Of a stretch of DNA of 64,000 bases, positions 12,900 to 24,102 are shown one piece after another. The notes beneath the pieces were generated by a model. That model was not told the origin of the DNA. It saw only the letters and a list, made by a program, of their open reading frames with translations, and made no database searches. Both the position numbers and the translations under genes were made by a program. Source of the stretch: Bactrocera neohumeralis (Eukaryota > Arthropoda > Insecta > Diptera > Tephritidae); the NCBI RefSeq assembly GCF_024586455.1, contig NC_065919.1, positions 14,114,368 to 14,178,367 on the forward strand, written 5' to 3'. Each line of letters begins with the position of its first letter. Within the stretch, counting starts at the first letter, position 1.

Positions 12900-14200
12900 T
12901 CAACTTTTCGGAGCTATAAATATATTTATCCTTGTACTTGTACATCGAGTATGATGTATTGAAATTTTTAGTAGTAAATATTATCGATTTACAAATAATC
13001 GATTTCAAAAACCTCTATTCCAGTCGTACGCCATTATAAAATTAATGCCTGCTTTTAAAATACTGGCAATGGCGTGTGTTATCGATACTTATTTGAAAAT
13101 GAGACTAGTGATATCGATATTTTTTTCTTACAAATTTCAATAAGCAGTACTTATATTTATCAGTAACTCCAAAAAAATTTCGATTATAATTGAGATGAGA
13201 GAATATAGAATATGCTACTAATATGCATTGTATGTGTGAAATATCGAAATTTTTAGTATTCAATATTATCGATAATTCCATCTTAAAATTATCGATTTCT
13301 ATAACAACAACTATATAACCCATTATAGTAGACAATTGGACCTTTATTCCTGCCGTGCATCATTATAAAATTTCCTGCCTGCTGCCTGCTGCCGACTTTT
13401 CAAATACTGGAAGATACATACATATGTTATCAATACTTAGTTATAAATATGAGTCACTAGTCCGGATTAATTTCGCAAATTTGAATAACCAGTATTTATG
13501 TTTATCAGAGACCTCGAAAAAATATCGATAAGTACTTAGATAAAAAAAAATAAAATATAGTACTTGTCTGCATAACATGTATAAAATATCGATATTTTAG
13601 TATTTAATGTTATCGATAATTCGATTTACAAATAATCGATTTACAGAACCTTACTACAATCCATTCTAGTAAACAATTACAACTCTATTACACCCACACA
13701 TCCTTTTAAAATTGTTGACTGCCTTAAATTACTGAAAAATGTGTATATTTCGATAACTATTTGTAAATATGACTAGTAATTTCGAAATTTCTTCATGCAA
13801 ATTTCAATAAGCATTATTTATGTTTAACAGGAATCTCGTAAAAGTATCGATAAACTGAAAATATCAATAAGTACAGAGATTAGAAGAATTTAAATACACT
13901 ACTTATATGCACAATATGTGTAAAATATCGATATTTTTAGAAATCAATGTTATCGACAAATCGATAAATAAATAGAGTACGTGTGTTATCGATAATTATT
14001 TGTAAATATGACTTGTGATATCGATATCTTTTCTTGCAAATTTTAATAAACAATTTTTATATTTATCAGGCATCTCGAAAAATATCGATAAATTAAAAAT
14101 TTCGATTAGCACAGAGATCAGAAAAACTTGAATACACTACTTATATGCATATTATATATACATACTTTTACAAAAATATGCAAATATGTTATCAACTTTG
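12900..14200. repeat. Tandem repeat rich in TATCGATA (240-350 bp units)
   Basis: A unit beginning GTTATCGATACTTATTTG recurs near 13078, 13426, 13746 and 13985, preceded by a partial unit from about 12950. Conserved sub-blocks follow in the same order: GACTAGTGATATCGATAT, TTGCAAATTTCAATAAGCA, TTTATCAG, CTCGAAAAATATCGATAA, then TACTTATATGCATA. Spacing is 348, 320 and 239 bp, so the units have gained or lost segments. ATCGAT palindromes are very frequent throughout. Confidence 0.85.
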
Positions 14201-16119
14201 CATCTTTATTCACCCATGAGATATGCCGAGCGCCTTGATTATCAACAAACAGAAATTAAGCCACCCCAACCACGGGTGCTTGCTGGTAATTAGCATGTTA
14301 TTATTGTTTTATTTTGCCCAATCTGTCAATATTCCATAATAATTATAGGTTCGTACGTAAATTATTATTCCTATACATATATCCACAGAGCATACAATAA
14401 TTTGCATTCATCTCTCTATTAGATACACAAACACACGTGCACATATTCTCCCACACAATCAATGTGCAATTTTGCATACAACAATGTTGCTGGGAAAATT
14501 ATTAGCAACAAAGTTGCGTTTGCAAAGCAACAGCAAGTTGCATTAATGCGAAAACAACGATGGCAGCAATAAACAAGTGCACGTACAAGCTGGCTTACAT
14601 GCATACAGACGAGCGTTGAAAATTTTACAAAGCACGATCGCCAGCAATAACATCAATAAATAAAGTAATTTGATTGAAAAAAGAAAACAAAAAGATAGAG
14701 GGAAATTATGAGATTGTAAAAAAACAAAAAAAAACAATATGCGAATGTTGTAAGGAGCAATAAAACTAGGGGGCACGTGGTAATTGAAATTCATTAAGCA
14801 AATTACTATGCAATATTTTGAAAATTAAAAAAAAAATTTAAATAAAAGTTCAAGAAATTTTTATAATTTTTTTTAATATCTTCATAAATTAGTGTGGTGA
14901 AAATTATAAATATTTTGTTGACATTTTTTTATTATTTATATATGTATATATATATTTTTTTTAATTTTAAATGACGCAGAAAAATAAATATTCTTAATAA
15001 GTAATAATAATAAAAATAATTTGAAGATTTGTAGCACAAACTTTTTTAATTTCGTTAAAATTTACTTTTTTTAATTTTGTAATCATCATTTTCTTGCAAT
15101 TTAAATCTAAATTTAAAATAAAAAAATATATAAAAATTAACTATTGCGTGAGAACCTTGCCACATGTTCACTCTGTACAAAAATTGTTGTCATTTATATT
15201 TTATTCTATTTTTATATGCAATTTAAATATCTGTTGTTGTTGTTTTTTCAAACTATTATCCAATTCAAATCGCATCAACCTGCCATAAAGGCGAATGCAT
15301 CTTTAACCAAATATGCACTTTGTATTTTGACTGTTTTTTGTTGTTGTTTTTTTGTGTGCATTTACTCTTGTTTTTTTTTTTTGTTGTTGCTTTTTGCATT
15401 TGCACTGTGCACACTTTTATTTTAACGATGCGCAATTGCAAAGCGCCTACGGGCACGATTTTGCCATCTCACTTGCCATTACAATTATGCATGCTCTTCT
15501 ATGCACACCATTGCACGCACACATACCCCTTCCTCACACACGTATATGTGTGTTCATGTATATATTTGTTATTTATTATGATCGTTGTTACTTCTGGAGC
15601 AACTCATTTGGCTTTAAATCACATTTGTGTATACCCTTGCATCAGTGTAGATTGTTAATCGTGCTCACCAAATGTCGCACAAATATATCATTAATCACTG
15701 CGACTAAATTGCCAATGCAACCATGTGTTACAATCGTCGGTAATATACATTTGCTTATATTTTTTCTATTTTGAGACTTCATTACCAAAAATATTATTTC
15801 CTTAACACACACTATTCCCACATTTCGACGGTTCCGTAATGTTAACTTTTTTACACATACTGATCTTGTACTCGCATATAGTACTTGAAGGCACTTTTGG
15901 CTATTTTTGCGAGTATACATTTAAGGAGCATTATAAGACTAGAAAAAAATGTGTTAATTATTTCTAAGTGTTGTGCTGGTACACACATTTTTCTTGTTTT
16001 TGAAAGGCTTAAAGCACTTGTAGCTGATATTTAGCATAGACATGCACCAACAGGCTGCCAAGCCAGGATGAATTTTAACAGAAAGTAGTAATACCTAAAT
16101 TTATTTAAAATGAAATATT
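14201..16119. other. AT-rich intergenic DNA, no gene recognised
   Basis: Mixed AT-rich sequence with poly-T/GTT tracts (15230-15250, 15340-15400). Open frames at 15144-15774 come from these tracts and lie in several overlapping frames. Nothing else was recognised. Confidence 0.45.
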
Positions 16120-16737
16120 TGACGGTTAATTCCATATAATAAATTACTAGATACAATACCTCTAGAATATTACCGTAAATTTTCAAGTTGATCCGAGTAA
16201 CAGTTTCGGAGATCCAGCCTTGAGAACTTGGCTAATTAGGGTAAGTGCGCCATCTTTAAATGCGTTTTTCTCGAAACTGAGTTTTTGATGTCGATAAGCG
16301 AGATTTCTCGGGATCTACTCCACTGATCTTCATGAAATTTTACACAAGTCCTTGAGATTCAATTCTTAAATACTTGTATGAAGGTTTTTTTCTTTTTGAA
16401 AAAAAAAATGTAGGGAAATTTTCACTGAAAAAACACCAATTTTCAGTGTTTTTTTTTTTCTTTCTCCAAGTTTTAAGCAAAGTTTTTAACTAAAACGCGT
16501 ATTTTTTCACTTAAGCTGATCCTGTAAGGAGTTATCCTGCCAACGCGAACGCCGAGGGGTGACCGGAAATGGCGTCGCAATGGCCGAGCTTAAATTATTT
16601 TTTTTTTTTTAATTTCAGAATTTCTTTGTATGTTTGTAAAAATAAAAAACTTCAATAAAATATTTAATTTTTTCTGAGAAAAAAGTTTTTCAAAAAAGGC
16701 TGCTTTTTAGCCGAAGAAACCCATGTAACCCCTTAAT
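16120..16737 (+). mobile_element. Non-autonomous dispersed element, family A copy 2
   Basis: The right 350 bases match 7801-8192 in order: TTTTCACTGAAAAAA, AAAACGCGTATTTTTTCA, GATCCTGTAAGGAGTTA, a CGCGAACGCCGAGGGG segment, GGCCGAGCTTAAA and TTTCAGAATTTCTTTG. They end in GAAACCCATGTAACCCCTTAA. The left part adds TTTCGGAGATCCAGCC and TTTTTCTCGAAACTGAG, which resembles text in the TTAA MITE at 57364. The left boundary is uncertain. No coding sequence. Confidence 0.75.
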
Positions 16738-18100
16738 AAATTATTGAAAGGAAACGTGATAATTACTCATTGTAATATATTTATAGATGCTTCATACAAA
16801 AATCCTTTGCTTTCAATTATTTTTCTCTACCTCACCATTCAAATCCTAACTAATTACCGCAAATGCCCCTAATAAAACAAAAGTTGTAAATATAAATTAC
16901 TAAAAAATAATCTCTAAAGTTTCAGTGAACACTAAAGTCTGGCACTTAATATATTAAGTTACATGTAATTTAATTAAGTGAAATTTATTGGAAATCTTTA
17001 CGGCTGCAGAAATTTATTATGTAAATACTAAAATTCAATTTTAATGCATCATTAACCGCTTAACCGTAGCGCAACGTGGTGAAGGCTTGCATAAGACACG
17101 CTTATGTATGTGTGGATGTAATAAAAATCCTGCTAATTATTTCAGTATTTTATGAAACGATAAAATGCATTGCAGACTAATTTTCGCAACACTTAATAAA
17201 CAACTTTAATTATGAAGCCTTAAGCTTATTGGTGTTGCTATTTCGTACAATTTTGGTTATATTGGAAAAAAATATATGAATGCAGATATTTATGTGTGAG
17301 CTTGGAAGTATTATTAAGGAGTAGGTTAGATTGTAAGAGAAGTAGGTGTGAGTAAAATTATGCCTGCTAACTGAGAAATCAGAAGACTTAATCGCAAAAC
17401 TCGGCAACTTGCGTCAGCCTCTCGTTGCTTTGAAAGAATTTTTTTTATTGAGTTTTGGGTATTTTTTTAACTGATTAAGGTATAAATATAACCGAAATGT
17501 TATGCATGAGTTTTATGTTAATACTAGTGAATATTTAGACGCCGAAATTTATTAAAAATATTTGCCCCAAATACCTGTTAGAAGCTGAATTGAAATTACA
17601 CTTTTCATGTCTCGAGTGAGCAACCTAAAAATCCGTTTATTAATATGTATTTTATTATCATCTATCAAACTGTTGGCCACTGTAAAATATTTTTTGAAGA
17701 ATATATGTTTGCATCCTCGTCAAAAAATCAGTTTGTAAATTAATGCTTAGAGCTATCGAGTGATCTAGTGATGTCAGCAAATGAATGATGTTAAAAGCAA
17801 CTTGTTATTTGTAGAAATTTGAACGAAAAATCAATTTTTAACGCTTTAATCAGCAAAAACCCAACAGGAATACAAATTAATGCGACTACTGAGTACTTAT
17901 GACATAACAATCTCGATGACCTCTACAAAAAATTAATCATAAATTTAATTTTAATCAGATGAATTAGTATGTATGTTCAACCACTCACTAGAGATTAAAA
18001 ATGATTATTTTGAAGTGTTGTGTGGCAGCGCTTGATATTGCATCCTAAAAATTGTGATAATACAATGATTTTCTAACAGACGATATTAATGTCACATGAT
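16738..18100. other. AT-rich intergenic DNA, no gene recognised
   Basis: No splice pairs, coding bias, RNA gene or repeat structure stood out in this stretch. Confidence 0.5.
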
Positions 18101-19010
18101 TATACGAATAATGCAGTACACATATGGCACACTGCTTTATGAAATTTACATGCGTTTGCAAGCACATGGCATGTTAAGCAATAATTCACTGGCGCAAATG
18201 ATTTTGTGCTATATTTTCGCTACATGTGATATAAATATCATATGATTTTGCATCATGTGATGTTGATGTGTTTGATAATTTGTTGATGAGCGCACAAATT
18301 AGCATTTCCATAACATATCAATTGATTTGTAGACATTTTTCATCACCTGATGTGATTAATGATATATGTATGTATGTATGATGTTTCCTCATGTAATATG
18401 GTTAAGTGTTGAAAAATTTGTTCTAATACGTATAATATTGTATGCAACTTCTTTAAAATATCAATAGATTTGTAATAACTTTTATAACATATCTATTGAT
18501 TTCGCATCATGTGTCATATGCCGATCTATCATGTGATGTGCATATGTGATAAAAAATCTTTAAAAGCGAATAATATGAGATTTTTGTAAGATCTCAATAC
18601 AATTGTGCTATAATTTCACAACATGTGATATAAATATCATATGATGTTTCTTCATGTGATGTGCTTATGTGTTGGAAAAGTTGTTGTTGAGCGCACAAAT
18701 TAGTATTTTTGTAACATATCAATTGATTTGGAAGCATTTCCTATTACATGATTTCAGTGATGCCACATGACGGTTCATCATGTGATGTGTTGAAAAAGCG
18801 TTTGATTGCATATAGTAATATGAAATTTTTATAACAGATCATGTGATATTATTGTCATATGATGGTTCGTCATATGATGTACATATGGTGATAAAAAAAA
18901 CCTTAAAAGCGAATGGTATAACATCTTTATAAGATCTCAATGCATTTATATGCATATGACAAAACATGTGATATGACATCATTTGAATGGTAGGCATGCA
19001 ATATGCATTG
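18100..19010. repeat. ~400-bp tandem repeat with ATCATGTGATG motifs
   Basis: ACATGTGATATAAATATCAT occurs at 18222 and again at 18621, 399 bp apart. The text after both copies is collinear: TCATATGAT, TCATGTGATGT, TTGTTGATGAGCGCACAAAT or its variant, then AACATATCAATTGATTTG. Parts of the intervening segment (AAAAGCGAATAATATGA, AAGATCTCAATACA) recur near 18905-18945. CATATG, CATGTG and TCATGTGATG words appear more than 20 times. About two units plus partials. Confidence 0.85.
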
Positions 19011-19229
19011 CTTGGCAAATATAATTTGTATTAAAGATGTTATGTTACGGGAATATTAGACAGTGTGAAGTCACATCCTTTTTATGACAATAATATCATT
19101 TAGCGTAACTAGTAAGCAATATTTATATCATACGTAAAGGAGCATATGATCTGATGTGATCTGAACTCATTTACCTCAAAATTTGGAATTTATTGAGTTT
19201 GGCACCAGCTTAAACATTTTTCTTCCTCT

Positions 19230-19250
19230 TATTATTATTGTTATTATTAA

Positions 19251-19284
<34 letters not shown>

Positions 19285-19299
19285 GTTATTATTATTATG

Positions 19300-19340
<41 letters not shown>
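19230..19340. repeat. (ATT)n microsatellite
   Basis: About 110 bases of ATT/TTA triplets with a few TTG and TGA interruptions. The triplet keeps frames open on both strands (poly-Ile on plus, poly-Asn on minus), so the open frames across it are not evidence of coding. Confidence 0.97.
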
Positions 19341-19341
<1 letters not shown>

Positions 19342-21399
19342 AACCCCAAAATGTACTTTATCTATGTAAATAAATCCAAATTTCGCCACACAATTGCTTG
19401 CAACAAAAATTCTTTTATTTTTGTAATTCGTTTTTCTGCCTTTTTCAACTGTACAAGTTTTCGTGTAGCACGTTTCCGTCGAACTGCATATTTTCGTTTT
19501 ATTTTGACGCGCACGCGCACACTGCATGGCACATGTCAACACCAAAGCCACCAGCACAAGCACCAACATACAATGACAGCAACCAAAACCACGACAACCG
19601 CCACCACAAACTGGGCAACAACATGACTAAGCAAGCACTTATACACACACACACACACACTCATTCAAGCGAAACTCGAGCATTTTCATGCTTGATTTGC
19701 TGCACTTGCGATTGAGTAATGTGACAAGTGCAATCGTGAATTTCATAGCAACGACATACATAGCTACATACACACACACATTCATAACTGCATATCTGCA
19801 TGTTAGCCGAAATGCACTAAGCCAACTGACAAGCTGCAGCGCTGACGGTTTAACTGATTGTCTAGCGAGTTGCACGTTTGAAGAACTTTTGCTTGGCTCT
19901 TTGGCATTAGCTTTGAACTTTTTTCGCAATATACGCATATTTTTTATAACTAGAATTTATTTATAAATATTTATGAATTTGCTAAAATTATTGCTGTTAT
20001 CCGTGGCTCAAAAGGACACTCAATTGGTATAAATTTATTCTAGTAAAAAAAAAAAAGTATTTTGAGAAATGCTGTCGAATTGGCTGTCTTTGACTGCATA
20101 TCAATCTGGATTAGTTTCGGTTATGAGGACCCGATTGTATAGGAAGCGGCTGGGTAAACCATCCGTATTCGTGTTCGTACTCCAAAATTAGGCTCCGAAA
20201 CATGTAAATGCCCACCTGCTGCTATAACTTTATTTTTAATAATTTGTAATCTGATCAAAATTGAGCCGGACTGACAAAAAAATACACTTTCACTTATATT
20301 TATACATTTTTTTTACAATTTTTCATATACATAATGGTTGATATTTTATTGCACCTAATATTTCCAAATTATTAATTAATCAAATGTCAAATATTACGAA
20401 AAATTTAAGTCCGCAGTTTGGTTAAAATTTCAATGAAACGACTTATATGCACAGCATATAATTTTTTAAGACTTTTTTCATTGATATAACATTTTCATTA
20501 GTTTTTTGAAAATTTTTCATATACTCGTAAAGTATAAGGCCTAAAGCAATTTTCTCACATTTTGCATTATTTATTGCCATTATCATTATTTTTTTATTTT
20601 ATTTGCTTTATTACTCTTTTTTGGCCCACTCCAAATTTGAGCGAAACTGAAGCGTACGAAATTCGTGTCACAGCAAATTTTCAATTTTTCACATTAAACC
20701 GCGGTTTATGCATTTTCCGATTTTTCCTAAATTGTATTTTTTTAATGTCGCATAAGCATATTTGCTTTGCTTTGCTTTTAATGCCAGCACTAAAATGCTG
20801 TGCAACAGTTTGCGGTCAATACGCTGCCCTCTCTCCGCTCCTCGCTCGCCGAAGTGGTGATCTTGCTAGCGCTGACAGTCTCACTAACGAATCCAATGCA
20901 AATTTTGCATTCATTATTAAATATTTCTGTGGTTTCGATATTTTCGCTCTATTCTTGGGCATTTTGCTGTTCGCTTTTTGTGATTTCGTCAGTTTTTGTG
21001 TTTGTTTGGGTTTTGGTGATTTTTCACGCTCGTGATTTGTATAAGATTTACAGCTGCTGTTGACAATCGTGTTTACACTTTGTCACCCAACTGATTGTAC
21101 CTGATTTATTTATGCCTAACTATTTAGTTTTGGTTTTGTCATGCCAAGTCGGGCGCCCGAAAAATATTATGAAAAAACGATATAAAAATGTGGCGAAATA
21201 AAAAATGTAATTCTCCTTTGATTGCTAAATTTTATGTTTGCGGATAATTATCTTCGAGCTAAATTTATAACGATTGCTAAATTGCCATAGAAGCTAATAA
21301 AAAAGTTGAAATTTTACAATTTTAAATTCAAAATATTAAATTTTGTTATCCACAAATTTTTTGCATCATGAAAAGTTTGGTTTATTTTATATTTTAAGA
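19341..21399. other. Intergenic DNA, no supported gene
   Basis: Contains CACACA runs (19644-19660, 19770-19780), poly-A tracts and AT-rich text. Open frames at 19398-19966 and 20562-21063 are short and overlap in several frames. No recognised domain. Confidence 0.45.
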
Positions 21400-21660
21400 A
21401 GTTACCTGGGTTTCCTCAGGTAAAAAGCGGCCCTTTTTCAACAATTTTTTTCTCCTACAAAAATTAAATATTTTATTTAAATTTTTGATTGCTACAAACA
21501 TACACTATTAACAAAGAAATTCTGAAATTTTTGGAAAAAAATATTTAAACACGGCCATTGAGAAGCCATTTCCGGTGACCCCTCGGCAAAAAAAATGCGC
21601 CTGCGTTTGCAAGATGACTCCTTACACGATCAACAAAAGTGAAAGAAAGGAAACAAAAAC
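21400..21660 (-). mobile_element. Non-autonomous dispersed element, family A copy 3 (inverted, partial)
   Basis: Read on the minus strand this matches the right ends of the copies at 7801 and 16120: GATCGTGTAAGGAGTCA, a GCAGGCGCATTTTTT segment, CCGAGGGGTCACCGGAAATG, GGCCGTGTTTAAA, TTTCAGAATTTCTTTG, then AACCCAGGTAACTT at its end. The left half of the element is absent. Confidence 0.72.
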
Positions 21661-21714
21661 TGGAAATTAAAAATTTCGCGACATTTTTTCCTTAAATAGT
21701 TGTAATCAAAAACA

Positions 21715-22035
21715 AGAAAAAACCGGCTGCACCGAAGCTAATATACCCTTCACAGGTTCATTTCTTTTAGTAACTATGTCTTCAGTTTGTATGGAAGCTA
21801 TATGCTATAGTAATCCGATCTGAACAATTTTTTCGGAGATTACATTGTTGCCTTAGAAAATAATCTGTACCAAATTTGGTGAAGATACATTGTCAAATGG
21901 GAATGTTCTCCATACAAGAACTTGATTCCGATCGTTCAGTTTGTATGGTAGTTATATGCTATAGTTAACCGATCTGACCAATTTGACCTGTGAAAAATAT
22001 CATTAAAATCGGTCTCGAGAAATCTTCAGTAAAAA
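21715..22035 (+). repeat. Dispersed repeat family B (AGCTATATGCTATAG units)
   Basis: Starts near CACCGAAGCTAATATACCCT. It contains internal repeats of about 165 bp, each with GTTTGTATGG, AGCTATATGCTATAG or TTATATGCTATAGTTAACC, CCGATCTGA, TGTCAAATG, CCATACAAGAACTTGATTCC. Copies occur at 27480-28080 and 39590-40110, with inverted fragments near 48930-49010 and 50165-50330. No coding frame. Confidence 0.8.
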
Positions 22036-22229
22036 CATTCTATAAACTTTTTCACTTGAACAACTTTTCTCATTTAAAGCTTTGATAATTAAAATTTTTT
22101 GCACTTGGCAACCAAACAATATTTTTTCTACTCGTTTCTTTTATCGTTTTCATTAAAATTTTGAGCAAGTGCACTTTTCTTAAATCTATTTTTCTAACAG
22201 TATTTTATCAATATGTTTCTATTATCATT

Positions 22230-23105
22230 TTTACGTATTAATTATAACTTTAGCAGGTGGCAACTCTTCTCAAAAACATAAATTTTTATAAAATCTATTT
22301 ATTCCAACAACATTTTATCAACTCTCTTACCTTAATCATTTTTCCTGGAGAGTTAAAGTTTTTATTAGGTGGCAACCCTACTAAAATAATATTATCTTTT
22401 TGGCACCTTCCTTAAAATTTTTTACTCAAGTTCTCTTTTTTTTATCACTTTCATTAAAATTGTTAGCAAGTGGCAACTCTTCTCAAAAAATATTTAAATT
22501 TGCATCTCTATTAAATCTATTTTTTTTAACAATGTGTTATCAACTCGTTTCTTTCATAGTTTTCACTTATTAATTATAATTTTGCCAAGTGGCAGCCCTT
22601 TTTAAAAACTTACTATTTTACCAACTCGCTTGCTTTCATCACTTTCACTTCATAATTATTTTTTTATTAGTTCGCAACCCTACTAAAAAAATAATTTTTT
22701 TGTTTGGCTCGTTCTAAAATCTCTTTACCTTAAATTATCTCTTTCGTCTATGTCATCGTTTTTGTAATTAAAATTTTTTAACAGGTGGCAACCCTTAGAA
22801 CTTTTTTTTTAATTTTTTTTAAATTATCTCTTTCGTCTATTTCATCGTTTTTGTAATTAAAATTTTTAACAGGTGGCAACCCTTAGAACTTTTTTTTTTA
22901 ATTTTATTTCCTTTTCTTCAATTTCTATTTCTTGTGGTAACTTTTCTAGCTCGTCGATGTATTTAAAATACATTTTCCGAAAAGGTGGCAACCTTTTTCA
23001 AACATATTTCCATCAATCGTATCCTAAACTTTTTAGTTTGACAATGCTATTGTGATATGGATTTCACTTATTCTTTTTAACTAATAGTTGGCACCACTTC
23101 TCAAA
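22230..23105. repeat. Tandem repeat with GGTGGCAACCCT core (array 1)
   Basis: A GTGGCAACYCT core recurs at about 22256, 22370, 22465, 22578, 22673 (degenerate), 22784, 22872, 22985 and 23087. Spacing is 88-114 bp. Between cores lie AAATTTTT, CTCGTTTCTTT and TTATCA-type words. Units at 22732-22811 and 22821-22899 are nearly identical with an 89-bp offset, so part of the array expanded recently. Confidence 0.88.
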
Positions 23106-23427
23106 CTTTTTTTTAAACAATAAAGTTTCAGATCATTCGTTTTTTAAGCCTTAACAACTCTTTGAACATCCCATGCCTTTATTTGTTACAGTTTGCTGTG
23201 TAAAATTTTTCAATGAAAATACAAAACGAGAATCTGTAACGGTTCTTTTATAATCTTTCTTTATTGCATAGCAAGTAAAAATTGTACAAAAAAAAGCTTC
23301 ATAAATAAATATAAAATATAAAATTAAATAATATTTCATAGTTCTTTTTCATTTAAAAATAAATTAAATTTAAGACCAAACCCAATTTATAACACAATTT
23401 GACTTTCTCCTTTTCACTTCTTTGCAG

Positions 23428-23592
23428 AACCTAAATAATTTACAACAACTACTCCGAATTTCACCACACTTTCAACAACAACAACAACGAAACGCATCAC
23501 TAACTAACTAAGTTGAACACAAAACACCGCACACTTCGCAACGCCGGCACTGCAGCGTCCACGCGCCTGCGCAGCGCCACGTCAAGCGCTAA
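23428..23592 (+). other. 5'UTR segment of the zinc-finger gene's first coding exon
   Basis: A pyrimidine-rich tract ending CTTCTTTGCAG at 23427 is a good splice acceptor. The sequence that follows is CAA-rich then GC-rich, without open reading through to the start codon: TAA lies directly before ATG at 23590-23592, in frame. At least one non-coding exon upstream is therefore likely, but I could not locate it. Confidence 0.6.
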
Positions 23593-24102
23593 ATGATTGG
23601 CACGGATGAGATGTCATCCACTGGCATGGATATAAGTGAAACATTTCGCGCGGAGGAGCTGACTAAAACGGATTTTTTCGATTTCGTCTCGGCGCCCGAT
23701 ATGGGCATTGGTATCGGTGTCGGCGCAGATGTGGTCGACATCGGTATGGGTGTGGGCAGTCTGCATGCGGGCAGCATAAGCACCGGCACACACCAGCACC
23801 ATCAGCAGCACCAACAGCAGCAGCAACAACAGCATACGCATCATCAGCAGCACAGTCACCAGCAGCAACAACAGCAACAGCAGCAGCATGCGCACCATCA
23901 ACAACAGCAACAACAACACAGTCATGAGCAAAGCAATAACTTAGCCGGCAGCATGCCACACGATGGTGGCGGTGGCACCAGCAGTGGGAGTGGATGTGTT
24001 GGCGGACGTGTTGGCACTCCGGGTAACGGCAGCAGTTGCATAGATGGCTCGGATGGTAACAGTAATGGCAACAGTAGTGATCCCACATTGCAGGGCTATG
24101 AG
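23593..24102 (+). CDS. Zinc-finger gene, coding exon 1 (residues 1-170)
   Basis: The start MIGTDEMSSTGMDISETF is chosen because TAA immediately precedes the ATG in frame. Residues about 20-45 include EELTKTDFFDFVSAPDMG, an acidic/aromatic stretch that could be an activation motif. A His/Gln run from CAGCAGCACCAACAG repeats follows (23790-23930), then a Gly/Ser-rich segment ending LQGYE. The donor GAG|GTGAGC ends the exon at 24102; read-through continues open only to 24192. Codon choice is GC-rich in third positions, unlike the flanks. Confidence 0.85.

Noticed and set aside
19183..19626. 147-codon plus and 119-codon minus open frames
   Set aside because: Both are produced by the ATT triplet tract, which has no stops in several frames.
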